DNA from: Gammaproteobacteria bacterium
Lineage (GTDB): Bacteria > Pseudomonadota > Gammaproteobacteria > Steroidobacterales > Woeseiaceae
Direction of reading: 5' to 3'
DNA length: 51,714 nucleotides
Assembly: GCA_004357475.1 (NCBI GenBank)
Contig: SMWE01000023.1
Location: 1 to 51,714, forward strand
Under the pieces are notes generated by a model that saw nothing but the letters and a program-made list of their open reading frames with translations, did no database searches and was not told the origin of the DNA. The stretch's first letter is position 1; each line of letters starts with the position of its first letter. Positions 1 to 10,057 of the stretch are shown here, in pieces. The position numbers were made by a program, and so were the translations under genes.

Positions 1-699
1 CACCAGCGCCTCGACATCGGCGTAATTGATTTCTTGCGCCAGCCTGAGAAGTAGTTCACGGCCGGTGTCCTGCTCGTTGGCTTCGATAAATTCGAGCAGG
101 CGGGCCGTCACCGGGTTCAGCTCCATGAAATCCATATCGTCGTTGGCCTTACGGCAAACTGCGAGAAAGGTCGGTGCTTCGCCGGGTTCCGTCGGCTGAT
201 AGTCCATCGAAATACGGTGCACCGGATACTGGTAGGTAAAGGTCCAGGCGAGTACCGATGGCACCGGGATTCCCTGCAGCAAGTCTCCGTCCGGATCGAC
301 ATTCATCGTGTCATTCACTTCTTCCGACACGGATAGCGCAAGTTCCACCCACTCGTAGTGTGCGAGTTCGATCAGGAACGGAAAGTCGTCGTCCTGCATC
401 TCGTAGCTAGTCTCGAGAAAAGTGAGGAACTCCCGCGGAATTTCCAGGAAATAGGGGGTCTGCGCTTGATGCTGAACCATGAAAGCGCGGATCAGCGAGC
501 GAAATTTGTCCGGCTTGTGCAGTTTCTTGATGACAGGAAACGTACTGCCAATCAGATCATGCAAATTATTGAAAAACAGCTCGCGATAGATCGCCATGCG
601 ACGATCCTCGACACCGCTTGGCGCCGGTTTATTCTCTGGATCACGAATATGTGCCGCGAAAGCATATTGCTTCTGCTGAAACTCCGGAATGTCAGACAC
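1..699 (-). CDS. DUF2063 / BufC-like MNIO partner protein, 3' end truncated by window edge
   Basis: Not in supplied ORF track. Reverse translation from GTG at 699: (M/V)SDIPEFQQKQYAFAAHIRDPENKPAPSGVEDRRMAIYRELFFNNLHDLIGSTFPVIKKL...; typical DUF2063 N-terminus; overlaps the stop of the upstream DUF692 gene. Confidence 0.88.
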   Translation of the reverse strand, partial: MSDIPEFQQKQYAFAAHIRDPENKPAPSGVEDRRMAIYRELFFNNLHDLIGSTFPVIKKLHKPDKFRSLIRAFMVQHQAQTPYFLEIPREFLTFLETSYEMQDDDFPFLIELAHYEWVELALSVSEEVNDTMNVDPDGDLLQGIPVPSVLAWTFTYQYPVHRISMDYQPTEPGEAPTFLAVCRKANDDMDFMELNPVTARLLEFIEANEQDTGRELLLRLAQEINYADVEALV

Positions 700-1558
700 C
701 GGCTGACTCCGCGATTTCGACGCCAGGTGCAGCCGCGCTCTGCAGCGTCTTGATGCGCCTGATTTCTGTCAGCAGCTCCTCGATTGGCGGAAAGTTGAAA
801 TCACGCTCGAGTAATGTTGGCACCGGCCCGAAGTATTCGTACGCTTCCGCCAGCAATTGCCAAACCTGATCGGCGACCGCATCCCCGTGCGTGTCAATAC
901 GAAGGTCCTCGGCTTCCACGAAGTGACCCGCAAGATGGAAGTACTTTATGCGGTCTTTTGGCATCGCAAGCATGAACTCGCGAGCGTCGTATTGGTGATT
1001 GATACTGTTGACGACAATATTGTTGATGTCGAGCAGGAGATCGCAATCGGCTTCTTCCAACACGGCATTGATGAATTCGATTTCGCCCATCGAGGTGTCC
1101 GTCGGCGCGTAATAAGACACGTTTTCGATCGCCATTCTTCGCTCGAGAATATCCTGCGCCCTTCGAATCCGGCGGGCGACATACTTGACTGCATCTTCGG
1201 TAAACGGGATTGGCATGAGATCGTACAATTGACCGTCATCGCCACAGAAACTCAGGTGATCCGAGTAAAAGGGAATGTCATGTTCATCCATGAACGCCTT
1301 GATGTCGTACAGCAGCTTTTCGTTGAGCGGTGATGGTGCACCGATGCTCAATGAAAGACCGTGTAACAGGATCGGATACCGTTCGGTAAAAAAGCGAAAC
1401 TTGTGGCCCAGCCTGCCGCCGATGTGAATCCAGTTTTCCGGAGCGACTTCCATAAAGTCGATCTCGGCTGGCGGGTCGGCCATCAGCTTGTTCATCAGGG
1501 CGCGACGCAGGCCCAGGCCAGCGCCGCTTACCGGGTATTGATCGTTTCGCTCCGTCAT
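692..1558 (-). CDS. DUF692 family multinuclear non-heme iron oxidase (MNIO, BufB-like)
   Basis: 288 aa; GAGLGLRR...EIDFMEVAPENW...HGLSLSIG...DHLSFCG...ENVSYYAP...DINNIVVNS...HLAGH characteristic of DUF692. Confidence 0.93.
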   Translation of the reverse strand: MTERNDQYPVSGAGLGLRRALMNKLMADPPAEIDFMEVAPENWIHIGGRLGHKFRFFTERYPILLHGLSLSIGAPSPLNEKLLYDIKAFMDEHDIPFYSDHLSFCGDDGQLYDLMPIPFTEDAVKYVARRIRRAQDILERRMAIENVSYYAPTDTSMGEIEFINAVLEEADCDLLLDINNIVVNSINHQYDAREFMLAMPKDRIKYFHLAGHFVEAEDLRIDTHGDAVADQVWQLLAEAYEYFGPVPTLLERDFNFPPIEELLTEIRRIKTLQSAAAPGVEIAESAGV

Positions 1559-1668
1559 AGAGTGAATTGCTTTCGTCAGGTTACAGAATCGCTAAATAAG
1601 ACCATAATCTGCATAATTTTATTACATGTGCAACAACATTCACTGCCAAACCAGGGTCTTGCCTGTTC

Positions 1669-1740
1669 ACGGCTGAAGCCGCTCCCACAGCACTTTGTTA
1701 CATTTATTGATATTGGATTCGCCCGCTGGGGCGATCCCGG
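1669..1740. repeat. Two REP-like short palindromic repeat copies (tandem)
   Basis: ttcacggctgaagccgctcccacag (1669-1693) and ttcgcccgctggggcgatcccg (1719-1740) match the repeat family seen at 16.85, 22.39 and 24.13 kb. Confidence 0.6.
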
Positions 1741-2202
1741 TCAGCCGGCGAGGCGTTTGAGACTCTCCAGGTATGCCTGCTCGTCAGGGGCGGTGTTGTC
1801 GTTCTGTGCGGTCCACAGCTCCTCCGCCAGGCAATCGAGTGCCTGATGTTCCGCTGTGTGCAGGTCCCCGGATTTCGCACGTAATTGTTCGAATACTTCT
1901 GCAATTCCTGCAGGCCTGTTGGTTGCAACCTGCTCTCTCAGGGCAAGATGCAGGCCCATGTGCAGGAACGGGTTGGTCTTGCCACTCCCTGCTGCAAAAG
2001 TCTCGTCGAGCGTCTCCGCCGCCATGGCACCCTGGTATTCCGGATGATCATGGATGACCTGGGCAATCTGCGACTCCAGCGGCGACAATAGCTCGCCGGC
2101 GCAGGACTTTCGCCAGGCATCGATATACATCTGCCTGAGTTCGTAGCGGTCCGACCCGAAAATCACGCGGCTTCCTGCTTTGTTTTTTTGCGGAATTCGC
2201 AC
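1741..2202 (-). CDS. DUF1841 family protein
   Basis: 153 aa, RYELRQMYIDAWRKSCAGELLSPLESQIAQVIHDHPEYQ...NPFLHMGLHLALREQ typical of DUF1841. Confidence 0.85.
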   Translation of the reverse strand: MRIPQKNKAGSRVIFGSDRYELRQMYIDAWRKSCAGELLSPLESQIAQVIHDHPEYQGAMAAETLDETFAAGSGKTNPFLHMGLHLALREQVATNRPAGIAEVFEQLRAKSGDLHTAEHQALDCLAEELWTAQNDNTAPDEQAYLESLKRLAG

Positions 2203-2807
2203 AGGTCATTGATCACGCAATTGGGGCAGTCCGGTTTTCTGGCCTTGCAGGTATATCGTCCGTGCAGAATCAACCAGTGGTGGGCGTCCTGCCGGAATTC
2301 CTCCGGTGTCAGTTTGGTGAGCCGCAATTCAACTTCGAGCGGCGTTTTGCCCCTGGCGAGGCCGGTGCGGTTCGAGACCCTGAATATATGCGTATCTACG
2401 GCGATCGTCGGTTGACCGAAGGCCGTATTGAGAACAACGTTAGCTGTTTTTCGTCCAACCCCCGGCAGTGCTTCCAGTTCCTCGCGCGTATTCGGCACCT
2501 GCCCGTCGTGTCGTTCTATCAGTCGACGGCAGGTCTCGATGATATTTCCTGCCTTGCTGTTATAGAGGCCAATGTTCTTGATGAACTTCTTCAGCCCGGT
2601 TTCGCCAAGCTCGAGCATCGCCTGCGGCGTGTTCGCGACCGGATAAAGCAGGGCGGTCGCCCTGTTCACGCTGACATCGGTGGCCTGTGCGGAAAGGATG
2701 ACGGAAATCAGCAACTCGAACGGCGACTCATGGGACAACTCTGTCTCCGGGTTCGGTATATGCTCGCGGAGTCGCGTGTAAATATCTGTCCGTTTTTGTC
2801 TGTTCAC
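2163..2807 (-). CDS. nth: Endonuclease III
   Basis: HhH motif LPGVGRKTANVVLNTAFG, VDTHIFRVSNR, and C-terminal 4Fe-4S cysteines CKARKPDCPNCVINDLC. Confidence 0.97.
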   Translation of the reverse strand: MNRQKRTDIYTRLREHIPNPETELSHESPFELLISVILSAQATDVSVNRATALLYPVANTPQAMLELGETGLKKFIKNIGLYNSKAGNIIETCRRLIERHDGQVPNTREELEALPGVGRKTANVVLNTAFGQPTIAVDTHIFRVSNRTGLARGKTPLEVELRLTKLTPEEFRQDAHHWLILHGRYTCKARKPDCPNCVINDLCEFRKKTKQEAA

Positions 2808-2826
2808 AGATCGTCGAATGGTTTAT

Positions 2827-3489
2827 TCAGATAGACAGCCGGAATCCCGCAGCTTCCCTGCGACGCTGATCAATTGCATTCTTGCCGGCAACCGCCAGAC
2901 CCAGCACGAAGAAAGCACCCGGTGGCAGCAATGCCAGCAAGAACCCACCGTCGATCAGCTGCAAACCGTTCAGCACCTCACCGCCGATCAACAGATCGAG
3001 TCGCGCGAACACCGAACCGTGGCCGATTAACTCGCGAACGAAGCCGAGCGCACACAGCAGCACTGCAAAGCCACCGCCCATTGCCAGGCCGTCGAGCAGA
3101 CTCAAGGCGACTGAATTGCGTGACGCAAACACCTCAGCTCGCGCCACGATCGCGCAGTTGGTTACGATCAGCGGGATAAAGATGCCCAGCGACCGATCCA
3201 GAGCCGGAAAGCCGGCCTTGAAGATCAACTCGATGCAGGTGACCAGCGATGCAATGATCAGCACGTACATCGGGATGCGGATTTCGCTGCGGATCCAGCG
3301 TCGCGTTGCTGAAACCAGCACATTCGACATTGTGAGGACGACCAGTGTTGCCAGCCCGAGACCGAGCCCGTTGACAAACGTTGAGGTCACCGCCAATAGT
3401 GGGCAAAGCCCCAGAAGCTGCACCAGCCCCGGGTTGTTGTGCCAGAAGCCGTCGACAAGCCGGCCAGCTATTGAATTCTGATCACTCAT
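2827..3489 (-). CDS. rsxE: Electron transport complex subunit RsxE/RnfE
   Basis: MSDQNSIAGRLVDGFWHNNPGLVQLLGLCPLLAVT...; operon position; start reset to internal Met. Confidence 0.93.
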   Translation of the reverse strand: MSDQNSIAGRLVDGFWHNNPGLVQLLGLCPLLAVTSTFVNGLGLGLATLVVLTMSNVLVSATRRWIRSEIRIPMYVLIIASLVTCIELIFKAGFPALDRSLGIFIPLIVTNCAIVARAEVFASRNSVALSLLDGLAMGGGFAVLLCALGFVRELIGHGSVFARLDLLIGGEVLNGLQLIDGGFLLALLPPGAFFVLGLAVAGKNAIDQRRREAAGFRLSI

Positions 3490-4147
3490 CTGTGTTTCCT
3501 GAATCTGCCGGGGCCGTGAAGATTTCGTCGCGATTGGCTTCAAAGTACAGCAATGTCCGGTTAACTGCATTGACGATCGCGCGTGAAGTCACTGAGGCGC
3601 CGGTCAATTGATCTATTTCACCGCCATCGCGCCGGATTGCCCATGCAGCCCGTTCGGGAGCGTTGAGGGAGGTACCGGCAAACTGATAGATCCAGTCGGA
3701 ACGGTATTCATCGATCAGGTCACCGATACCCGGAGTTTCCTTGTGTTCGAGCGCACGTACGCCGGTCACAGTACCGTCGTCGTCTATGCCGATCAGAAGT
3801 TTGATCGGGCCGGTAAATCCATCGGAGGCGGTGACGACGAAAAGTGCCGCGACCGGCGCGCTATCGTTTAATACGCGGTAAATGATGGCGTTCTCCTGGC
3901 CCGGGAGACTGTGCGGCATCCGTACCACGAGGACGGAGGCAGACAAATCATTGTTGAACGAAATGCCGGACAACACGCGTATCAGGCTTTGCTCAAGGAA
4001 CGCCAGTTCATTGGCTGCGATTCGGTCCCTGGTCATGTTGAAGGTCAGAGCGACCAGTGTTGTGCAGATCGCGGCAACGGCGGCCAGGATCAGTCCGTTT
4101 TGCATGATCGTTGGCTTGGCTGCGCCTTGTCCGACTGGCTCGCTCAT
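3482..4147 (-). CDS. rsxG: Electron transport complex subunit RsxG/RnfG (covalent FMN)
   Basis: KETPGIGD...IDQLTGASVTSRAIVNAVN flavinylation region; start ATG at 4147 overlaps the rsxD stop. Confidence 0.93.
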   Translation of the reverse strand: MSEPVGQGAAKPTIMQNGLILAAVAAICTTLVALTFNMTRDRIAANELAFLEQSLIRVLSGISFNNDLSASVLVVRMPHSLPGQENAIIYRVLNDSAPVAALFVVTASDGFTGPIKLLIGIDDDGTVTGVRALEHKETPGIGDLIDEYRSDWIYQFAGTSLNAPERAAWAIRRDGGEIDQLTGASVTSRAIVNAVNRTLLYFEANRDEIFTAPADSGNTDE

Positions 4148-5202
4148 GCGCCTGGCGCCTTGCCGTGCTTGATGTGGCCAACGATGCGCGGCCTGGTGAG
4201 GTAATCGATGGCCGGAACCGCCATATTCATGAGTATTACCGCAAATGCGACGCCGTCGGCGTAACTTCCCCAGCGGCGAATTGCATAGATCAGAAATCCG
4301 ATGCCGACACCGTAAACGAAACGGCCCCTGGGGCTGGTTGCTGCTGATACGGGATCGGTTGCCACGAAAAATGCGCACAGCATCGTGCCGCCACTGAACA
4401 AATAGAAACCGGGGCTCGCATGATTACCGGCTTCAATCAGGTACATCAATCCTGATGGCACCAGCAAGCCGGCAAATACGCCCAGCGGAATGTGCCACCG
4501 GATGATCCTTTTCAGGAGCAACCAGACGCCGCCCATTGCAATGTAATTCGAGATCCACTCCCAGCCGCGGCCGCCGAAATCGCCCATCATCGGATTGGCG
4601 TGAATTTCCGCAAAGGTGTGCATCGTGCTGAGGGCGGACTTGACTGCATCCAGCGGTGACGCACGGCTTATGGCGTCGATCGTCAGGTAGTCCGGCAAGG
4701 TGCCGGTCAATGTATAACTCAGTGTTTCGAATATAGTTACGTAGTGGTAATCGAGATCGCCTATTCGCGGCGCAACCCAGAAGTTCAGATGCACCGGGAA
4801 TGCGACGAGCACGACGACGTAACCGGCCATGGCAGGATTGAAGATGTTGAAGCCGAGTCCGCCATATAAGTGCTTTGCGACCACGATACCGAACAGTGCG
4901 GCGGTTGCCGTGACCCACCAGGGCGTCAGCGGTGGTAATGCAAATGCGATAATGATCGCTGTAACGATTGCGCTGAAATCGCCGAGCGCCACACGAATCG
5001 ATTTGCCGCGAGCCAGCATCATGCCCGCCTCGCCCCCGATGCAGAACATGATCGCAATCAGCATGTTAAAGACAAGGCCTGCACCGAAAAACCATACGTA
5101 CACGATCGTCGCCGGCATCAGGGCATACAGCACCTGCCGCATAATCGATGCGACATTGGCCTTCGGTGCTATGAACGGGGCGTCCCGTCTTGCGAATTCC
5201 AT
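4144..5202 (-). CDS. rsxD: Electron transport complex subunit RsxD/RnfD
   Basis: 352 aa polytopic; YGGLGFNIFNPAMAGYVVVLVAFP; operon position. Confidence 0.95.
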   Translation of the reverse strand: MEFARRDAPFIAPKANVASIMRQVLYALMPATIVYVWFFGAGLVFNMLIAIMFCIGGEAGMMLARGKSIRVALGDFSAIVTAIIIAFALPPLTPWWVTATAALFGIVVAKHLYGGLGFNIFNPAMAGYVVVLVAFPVHLNFWVAPRIGDLDYHYVTIFETLSYTLTGTLPDYLTIDAISRASPLDAVKSALSTMHTFAEIHANPMMGDFGGRGWEWISNYIAMGGVWLLLKRIIRWHIPLGVFAGLLVPSGLMYLIEAGNHASPGFYLFSGGTMLCAFFVATDPVSAATSPRGRFVYGVGIGFLIYAIRRWGSYADGVAFAVILMNMAVPAIDYLTRPRIVGHIKHGKAPGA

Positions 5203-6732
5203 CTAGTCCTCGCCCGGGTCCTGAGCGTCTTTCTTGCTGGTGCGTTCCAGAATATCCCTGATCGCTTTCGATCCTCCCTCCCTCGCAGCCTGCTTCTGTG
5301 CTTCCAGTTGCTGCGCACGCAGCATTTGTTCTTTTTCAAGCCGCTCCGTGTGGGCCTCGTAGCGCTGACGGGACCGCTCCGCCCTGGCTTTTTCGTCGGC
5401 CAGCTCACGCATGCGCGCCTTCGCCATCCTGAAGTCGGCAGTCAAAGGAATATGACTCGGGCAAACCAGGTCGCAACATCCGCACTCTATGCAATCCATC
5501 AGCCCGTAACCGCGGAGCTTCGCTTCATTGTCGGCACAGGCATACCAGAACAGTTGCTGCGGCAGGAGTTGTACGGGACACACCGACGCACAGGCGCCAC
5601 ACCTTATGCAGGGTTGCTCATGGCCGAACTGCTCCTCGTCGGACATAACGAGGATACAATTGGTTGCTTTCACCAGCGGTATTCGATCGGTCGTCACGGA
5701 CCTGCCTGTCATCGGCCCACCGATGACCAGGTGGTGCACGTTTTCCGTGTAGCCGCCAACGAAATTGATGATATCCGCGACCGTGGTTCCGATTCGGGCG
5801 GAGACGTTCATTGGTGCGGTGATACCATCGCCCGTCACGGTCGTAACACGGGAAATCAACGGTTCGCCCTTGCAGATCCAGCGGTATACAGCCGCTGCTG
5901 TGCCGACGTTTTGTACAACGCAGCCGACATCGGTTGGTAATCCTCCGGTCGGTACCTCCTTGTTGGTAACGAGCTGCACAGTTTGATCCTCGGCGCCCGA
6001 CGGGTAAATCGTCGGTATCTGCTTCAACGCGATTCGGTCATCCTGCAGCGCTGTCATCACATCAGCGATTGCATGTATCGCCTCTGGTTTGTCGCTCTCG
6101 ACCGCTACGAAACAGTGTTCCACACCGAGTGCGTGCATCAGGATTTGTGCGCCACCGAGGACTTCATTTGCCTGCTCCCGCATCAGCATGTCGTCGCAAG
6201 TGATATACGGTTCGCACTCAATGCCGTTCAGCACCAGGTGCTCGAGCGGCGTAATCGACGCATGCATGAGTTTTTGAGCCGTCGGAAAAACAGCACCGCC
6301 CAAGCCTACAATGCCGCCCTGTAGAATTTTTTGAAACAAAATTTCCTGATCGAGTGACTCGTAAGGCGTGATCGGCTCCGACAATTCAATGGCCCTGTCC
6401 TCGCCATCGCACTCGATAATAATGCAGGGTGCGTTACCGCCGAGGCGGCGCGACACCGGCCACGGTTCTATCGCAACGACTTTGCCGGATGAGGACGCAT
6501 GGACAGGTGCGCTGATAGGGCCGTCCGATTCGGCGATTAGTTGTCCCTTCAATACGCGTTCGCCGATGCCCACCACAACTTGTGCCGGATCCCCAACATG
6601 TTGCGTAATCGGTATGATCAGCTGCTGCGGTACGGGCACCTGCTGAATGGGCTGCTTGTTCGACTTGTCTTTGCGGCGCGGCATACGCAGGCCGCCGTGC
6701 AAATTACCGAGATCGAAGGTCGGCGCACTCAT
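5203..6732 (-). CDS. rsxC: Electron transport complex subunit RsxC/RnfC
   Basis: CIRCGACASVCPVQLLPQQL and CIECGCCDLVCPSHIPL clusters; GGAVFPTAQK; start reset to MSAPTFDLGNLHGG. Confidence 0.96.
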   Translation of the reverse strand: MSAPTFDLGNLHGGLRMPRRKDKSNKQPIQQVPVPQQLIIPITQHVGDPAQVVVGIGERVLKGQLIAESDGPISAPVHASSSGKVVAIEPWPVSRRLGGNAPCIIIECDGEDRAIELSEPITPYESLDQEILFQKILQGGIVGLGGAVFPTAQKLMHASITPLEHLVLNGIECEPYITCDDMLMREQANEVLGGAQILMHALGVEHCFVAVESDKPEAIHAIADVMTALQDDRIALKQIPTIYPSGAEDQTVQLVTNKEVPTGGLPTDVGCVVQNVGTAAAVYRWICKGEPLISRVTTVTGDGITAPMNVSARIGTTVADIINFVGGYTENVHHLVIGGPMTGRSVTTDRIPLVKATNCILVMSDEEQFGHEQPCIRCGACASVCPVQLLPQQLFWYACADNEAKLRGYGLMDCIECGCCDLVCPSHIPLTADFRMAKARMRELADEKARAERSRQRYEAHTERLEKEQMLRAQQLEAQKQAAREGGSKAIRDILERTSKKDAQDPGED

Positions 6733-7229
6733 GCCGCGGACTCCATGCGAATGCAGTCCACCGGGCACCGCGGTACACACAATTCACATCCCGTGCATTC
6801 GGAGGCAATCACGGTATGCATGAATTGGTGGGCACCGACAATGGCATCGACCGGGCAAACATCGCGGCAATAGGTGCAGCCGATGCAAAGCGCCTCGTCG
6901 ATCATTGCAAGTCCGGTCGCTTTCGTCGCGACCTCGGCAAGCGCGAGCGGATCACGGCCGAGGAGGGTGGCGAGCCGTTGCATGGTTTCGTCCCCGCCCG
7001 GCGTGCACAGGTTGATGGCGGTGTCATCCTCGACGATTGCCCGGGCATACGGGCGGCAACCGGGATAGCCGCACTGCGCACATTGTGTTTGCGGTAGCAA
7101 TTTATTGACCTGCTCAACCAGGGGATTGCGATCCGCCGGCAGCCGGCTGGAGGCATAACTCAATACCAGGCCTGCCAGCAGTGCGATGACTGTTATCGTT
7201 GAGACTGCCGTCAGGACTGAAGTCCACAT
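6729..7229 (-). CDS. rsxB: Electron transport complex subunit RsxB/RnfB
   Basis: QCAQCGYPGCRPYA, CIGCTYCRDVCPVDAIVG, CTGCELCVPRCPVDCI. Confidence 0.96.
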   Translation of the reverse strand: MWTSVLTAVSTITVIALLAGLVLSYASSRLPADRNPLVEQVNKLLPQTQCAQCGYPGCRPYARAIVEDDTAINLCTPGGDETMQRLATLLGRDPLALAEVATKATGLAMIDEALCIGCTYCRDVCPVDAIVGAHQFMHTVIASECTGCELCVPRCPVDCIRMESAA

Positions 7230-7270
7230 GATTAATCCGGGCTTCAGTCAGGAAGAATAATTGAAGGGCT

Positions 7271-7852
7271 TCATGGCCGCGCCATGCCCGAGAAACCCAT
7301 GAATGCCAGTGACATGATGCCAGCGGTTACGAGTGCAATTGCGGTACCGCGAAACGGGCGCGGCATGTCCGCCGCGTCCAGCCGTTCACGAATCGAGGCA
7401 AACAGCACCAGCACAAGTGCGAAACCCATGGATGCTCCGAATCCGAAAAAGACGGACTGGATGAATCCCTTGGCTTGCTGCACGTTGAGGAGGGCGACAC
7501 CAAGTACGGCACAGTTTGTTGCGATCAGTGGAATGTAGATGCCAAGCACCTGGTCGAGCAGCGGGCTCAGGCGTCGCACCATGATCTCGGTAAATTGCAC
7601 GCTCACGGCAATGACAAGAATGAAGCTTATGGTCCGCAGATATTCCAGCTGCAGCGGTACCAGCAGATACTGATGAATCAGGTAACTGATCGCCGAAGAC
7701 AGGGTCAGCACGAAGGCGGTCGCGAGCGACATGCCGAACGCGGCTTCGATGTTGCGTGACACGCCCATGAAGGGGCACAGGCCAAGGAACCGGACCAGGA
7801 CAAAATTGTTGACAAGAACGGTGCCAACCAGGATCAGTATCAGGTCTGTCAT
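7271..7852 (-). CDS. rsxA: Electron transport complex subunit RsxA/RnfA
   Basis: [32 protein letters not shown]...; 193 aa membrane protein. Confidence 0.96.
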   Translation of the reverse strand: MTDLILILVGTVLVNNFVLVRFLGLCPFMGVSRNIEAAFGMSLATAFVLTLSSAISYLIHQYLLVPLQLEYLRTISFILVIAVSVQFTEIMVRRLSPLLDQVLGIYIPLIATNCAVLGVALLNVQQAKGFIQSVFFGFGASMGFALVLVLFASIRERLDAADMPRPFRGTAIALVTAGIMSLAFMGFSGMARP

Positions 7853-7875
7853 TTCGAAAGTCTAGGTTACTCTCA

Positions 7876-9882
7876 CTACGTTATACGCATTCCGGGCTTC
7901 GCGCCTTCATCGGCGGATAAAAGAAAAATATCTTCGCCACCGGGACCTGTCGCAAGAATCATGCCCTGCGACACGCCAAACTGCATTTTTCTCGGTTTGA
8001 GGTTTGCAACCGCGACGACGAGCCGGCCTTCGAGCTGCTCCAGAGAATAGGCAGCCTTGATACCAGCGAAGACCTCACGTGATTCCCCGCCCAGATCCAG
8101 CGTCAGGCGCACGAGCTTGTCCGCGCCATCGACAGGCTCGGCTTTGCTGATCCGGGCGATACGCATATCGACTTTCCTGAATTCGTCGATCGTAATTTCA
8201 GCGGGTCCGGACGGTTCCGTGCTGGCGGTGCCCGGTTCTCTGGATTCTTCAACCATTTTATCGACCTGCGATTGTTCGACTCTTGTGAGTAGTGGTTTGT
8301 ACCTGGAAATCGATTGCGCGAGCAGCGGGGTCGTCGCGTCATGCCACGTCCAGGGGTCCTCGCGAAACAGCGCTTGTGCATCTGCGGCGACCGCTGGGAT
8401 GACCGGCGTCAGGTAAATCATGAGCGTGCGGAACATATTCAGTCCCTGCGTACATGCGGCCTGTACAGCGTTCAGCTGGTCAGCATGCCTGACCATGACC
8501 CACGGTTTCCTGTTCTCGATGTAGCGGTTGGCTTTGTCAGCCAGTGACATCACGTTGCGCATTGCCTTGGAATACTCACGGCGTTCGTAATGCTCGGCAA
8601 TGGTCTCCGATTCGGCCGCGAACTCCGCGAACAGGGCAGGATCGTCCAGCGAATCGGCAAGCTGCCCGTCGAAGCGTTTGCTGATGAATCCGGCACAACG
8701 GCTGGCAATATTGACCAGTTTGCCAACCAGGTCAGAATTGACCCTTGCAACGAAATCATCGAGGTTGAGATCGATGTCGTCCATGCCGGGGCCGAGCTTT
8801 GCCGCGTAGTAGTAGCGCAGGTAGCTCGGGTTGAGATTGTTGAGGTAAGTCCGTCCCTTGATGAAGGTGCCGCGGGACTTGGACATTTTTTTTCCGTTAA
8901 CAGTCAGAAAACCGTGCGCAAAAACGCTGTTGGGCTGCCGGAAACCGGAACCCTCCAGCACAGCCGGCCAGAAAAGCGTGTGAAAATAGACGATGTCCTT
9001 GCCGACAAAATGATAGACCTCCGTGTCGTGTCCGGGCATCCAGTATTCATCGAAATCGAGGTCATCGGTCCGGTTACAGAGATTCAGGAAGCTGGCTACG
9101 TATCCCATCGGCGCATCGAGCCACACATAGAAGTACTTGTCCGTGGTGCCCGGAATCAAGAATCCAAAATAGGGTGCATCCCGCGAAATATCCCAGTCGC
9201 GTAAGCCGGCGGCGAACCATTCTTCAAGTTTGCTGGTTATGTTCTGGTGCAGGTTGGCCGATTTGATCCACTTTCGCAGGCGCTCGTCAAACGCGCTGAG
9301 GCGAAAGAAGTAATGTTCTGATTCCTTCCAGACCGGTTTGCGCCCGGAAAGAACGGAAATCGGGTCTATCAGGTCATTGGGTGTGTAAGTTGCACCACAA
9401 ACTTCGCAGGCGTCGCCGTACTGATCTTCACTTTTGCAGCGTGGGCAGGTGCCGCTGACGAAACGATCAGGCAGAAACATTTTCTCCTGTTCATCGAACG
9501 CCTGTTCGATGGTTTTTGTATAGATGTGACCGGCTTCGCGCAGTGCCACGAACATGCGGCTGACAAGCTGCTCGTTTTCTTCAGAATGTGTCGTATAGAA
9601 ATTGTCGAATGCGACACCGAACGCTTGCAGGTCCTCATGCTGCTCCTTCGACACCCTGGTTACGAGTTCCTCAGGCGTAATGCCTTCCTCGCGCGCCTTG
9701 ATCATGATCGGCGTGCCGTGGGCGTCAGCCGCGCAGATGTAGGTGCACTTGTGACCACGAAGTTTCTGGAAGCGTGCCCAGATATCCGACTGGATATATT
9801 CGACAAGGTGTCCCATGTGAATGTATCCATTCGCGTAAGGCAGAGCGCTGGATACCATTATTTTTCGAACTGGGTCTGTCAT
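7876..9882 (-). CDS. metG: Methionyl-tRNA synthetase with C-terminal tRNA-binding domain
   Basis: SSALPYANGYIHMGHL, KMSKSRGTFI, zinc knuckle CPRCKSEDQYGDACEVCGA, C-terminal EITIDEFRKVDMRIARI. Confidence 0.98.
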   Translation of the reverse strand: MTDPVRKIMVSSALPYANGYIHMGHLVEYIQSDIWARFQKLRGHKCTYICAADAHGTPIMIKAREEGITPEELVTRVSKEQHEDLQAFGVAFDNFYTTHSEENEQLVSRMFVALREAGHIYTKTIEQAFDEQEKMFLPDRFVSGTCPRCKSEDQYGDACEVCGATYTPNDLIDPISVLSGRKPVWKESEHYFFRLSAFDERLRKWIKSANLHQNITSKLEEWFAAGLRDWDISRDAPYFGFLIPGTTDKYFYVWLDAPMGYVASFLNLCNRTDDLDFDEYWMPGHDTEVYHFVGKDIVYFHTLFWPAVLEGSGFRQPNSVFAHGFLTVNGKKMSKSRGTFIKGRTYLNNLNPSYLRYYYAAKLGPGMDDIDLNLDDFVARVNSDLVGKLVNIASRCAGFISKRFDGQLADSLDDPALFAEFAAESETIAEHYERREYSKAMRNVMSLADKANRYIENRKPWVMVRHADQLNAVQAACTQGLNMFRTLMIYLTPVIPAVAADAQALFREDPWTWHDATTPLLAQSISRYKPLLTRVEQSQVDKMVEESREPGTASTEPSGPAEITIDEFRKVDMRIARISKAEPVDGADKLVRLTLDLGGESREVFAGIKAAYSLEQLEGRLVVAVANLKPRKMQFGVSQGMILATGPGGEDIFLLSADEGAKPGMRIT

Positions 9883-10057
9883 CCTTGTCGCCGGGAGTCT
9901 TTATTGTCGTCGAAACTGTTTATTAGCAATTTTTTGCAATAGCGCTGAAGATCAATTCGCACCCAGTTCGCCTGATTCTCTAGGATAACGCGCACTGACA
10001 ATTGCGAACCGACATTTATTGCACTAAAGATCAATTTGCACTTATTTTACTACCACT

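Noticed and set aside
2827-7852. rnf cluster as an unusual redox island
   Set aside because: Gene order rsxABCDGE-nth is the standard gammaproteobacterial arrangement.
8590-9204. 204-aa plus-strand ORF antisense to metG
   Set aside because: Contained in metG with no family resemblance; same explanation applies to the other long antisense ORFs (2262-2834, 5308-5940, 10490-11074, 13537-14031, 49182-49751).
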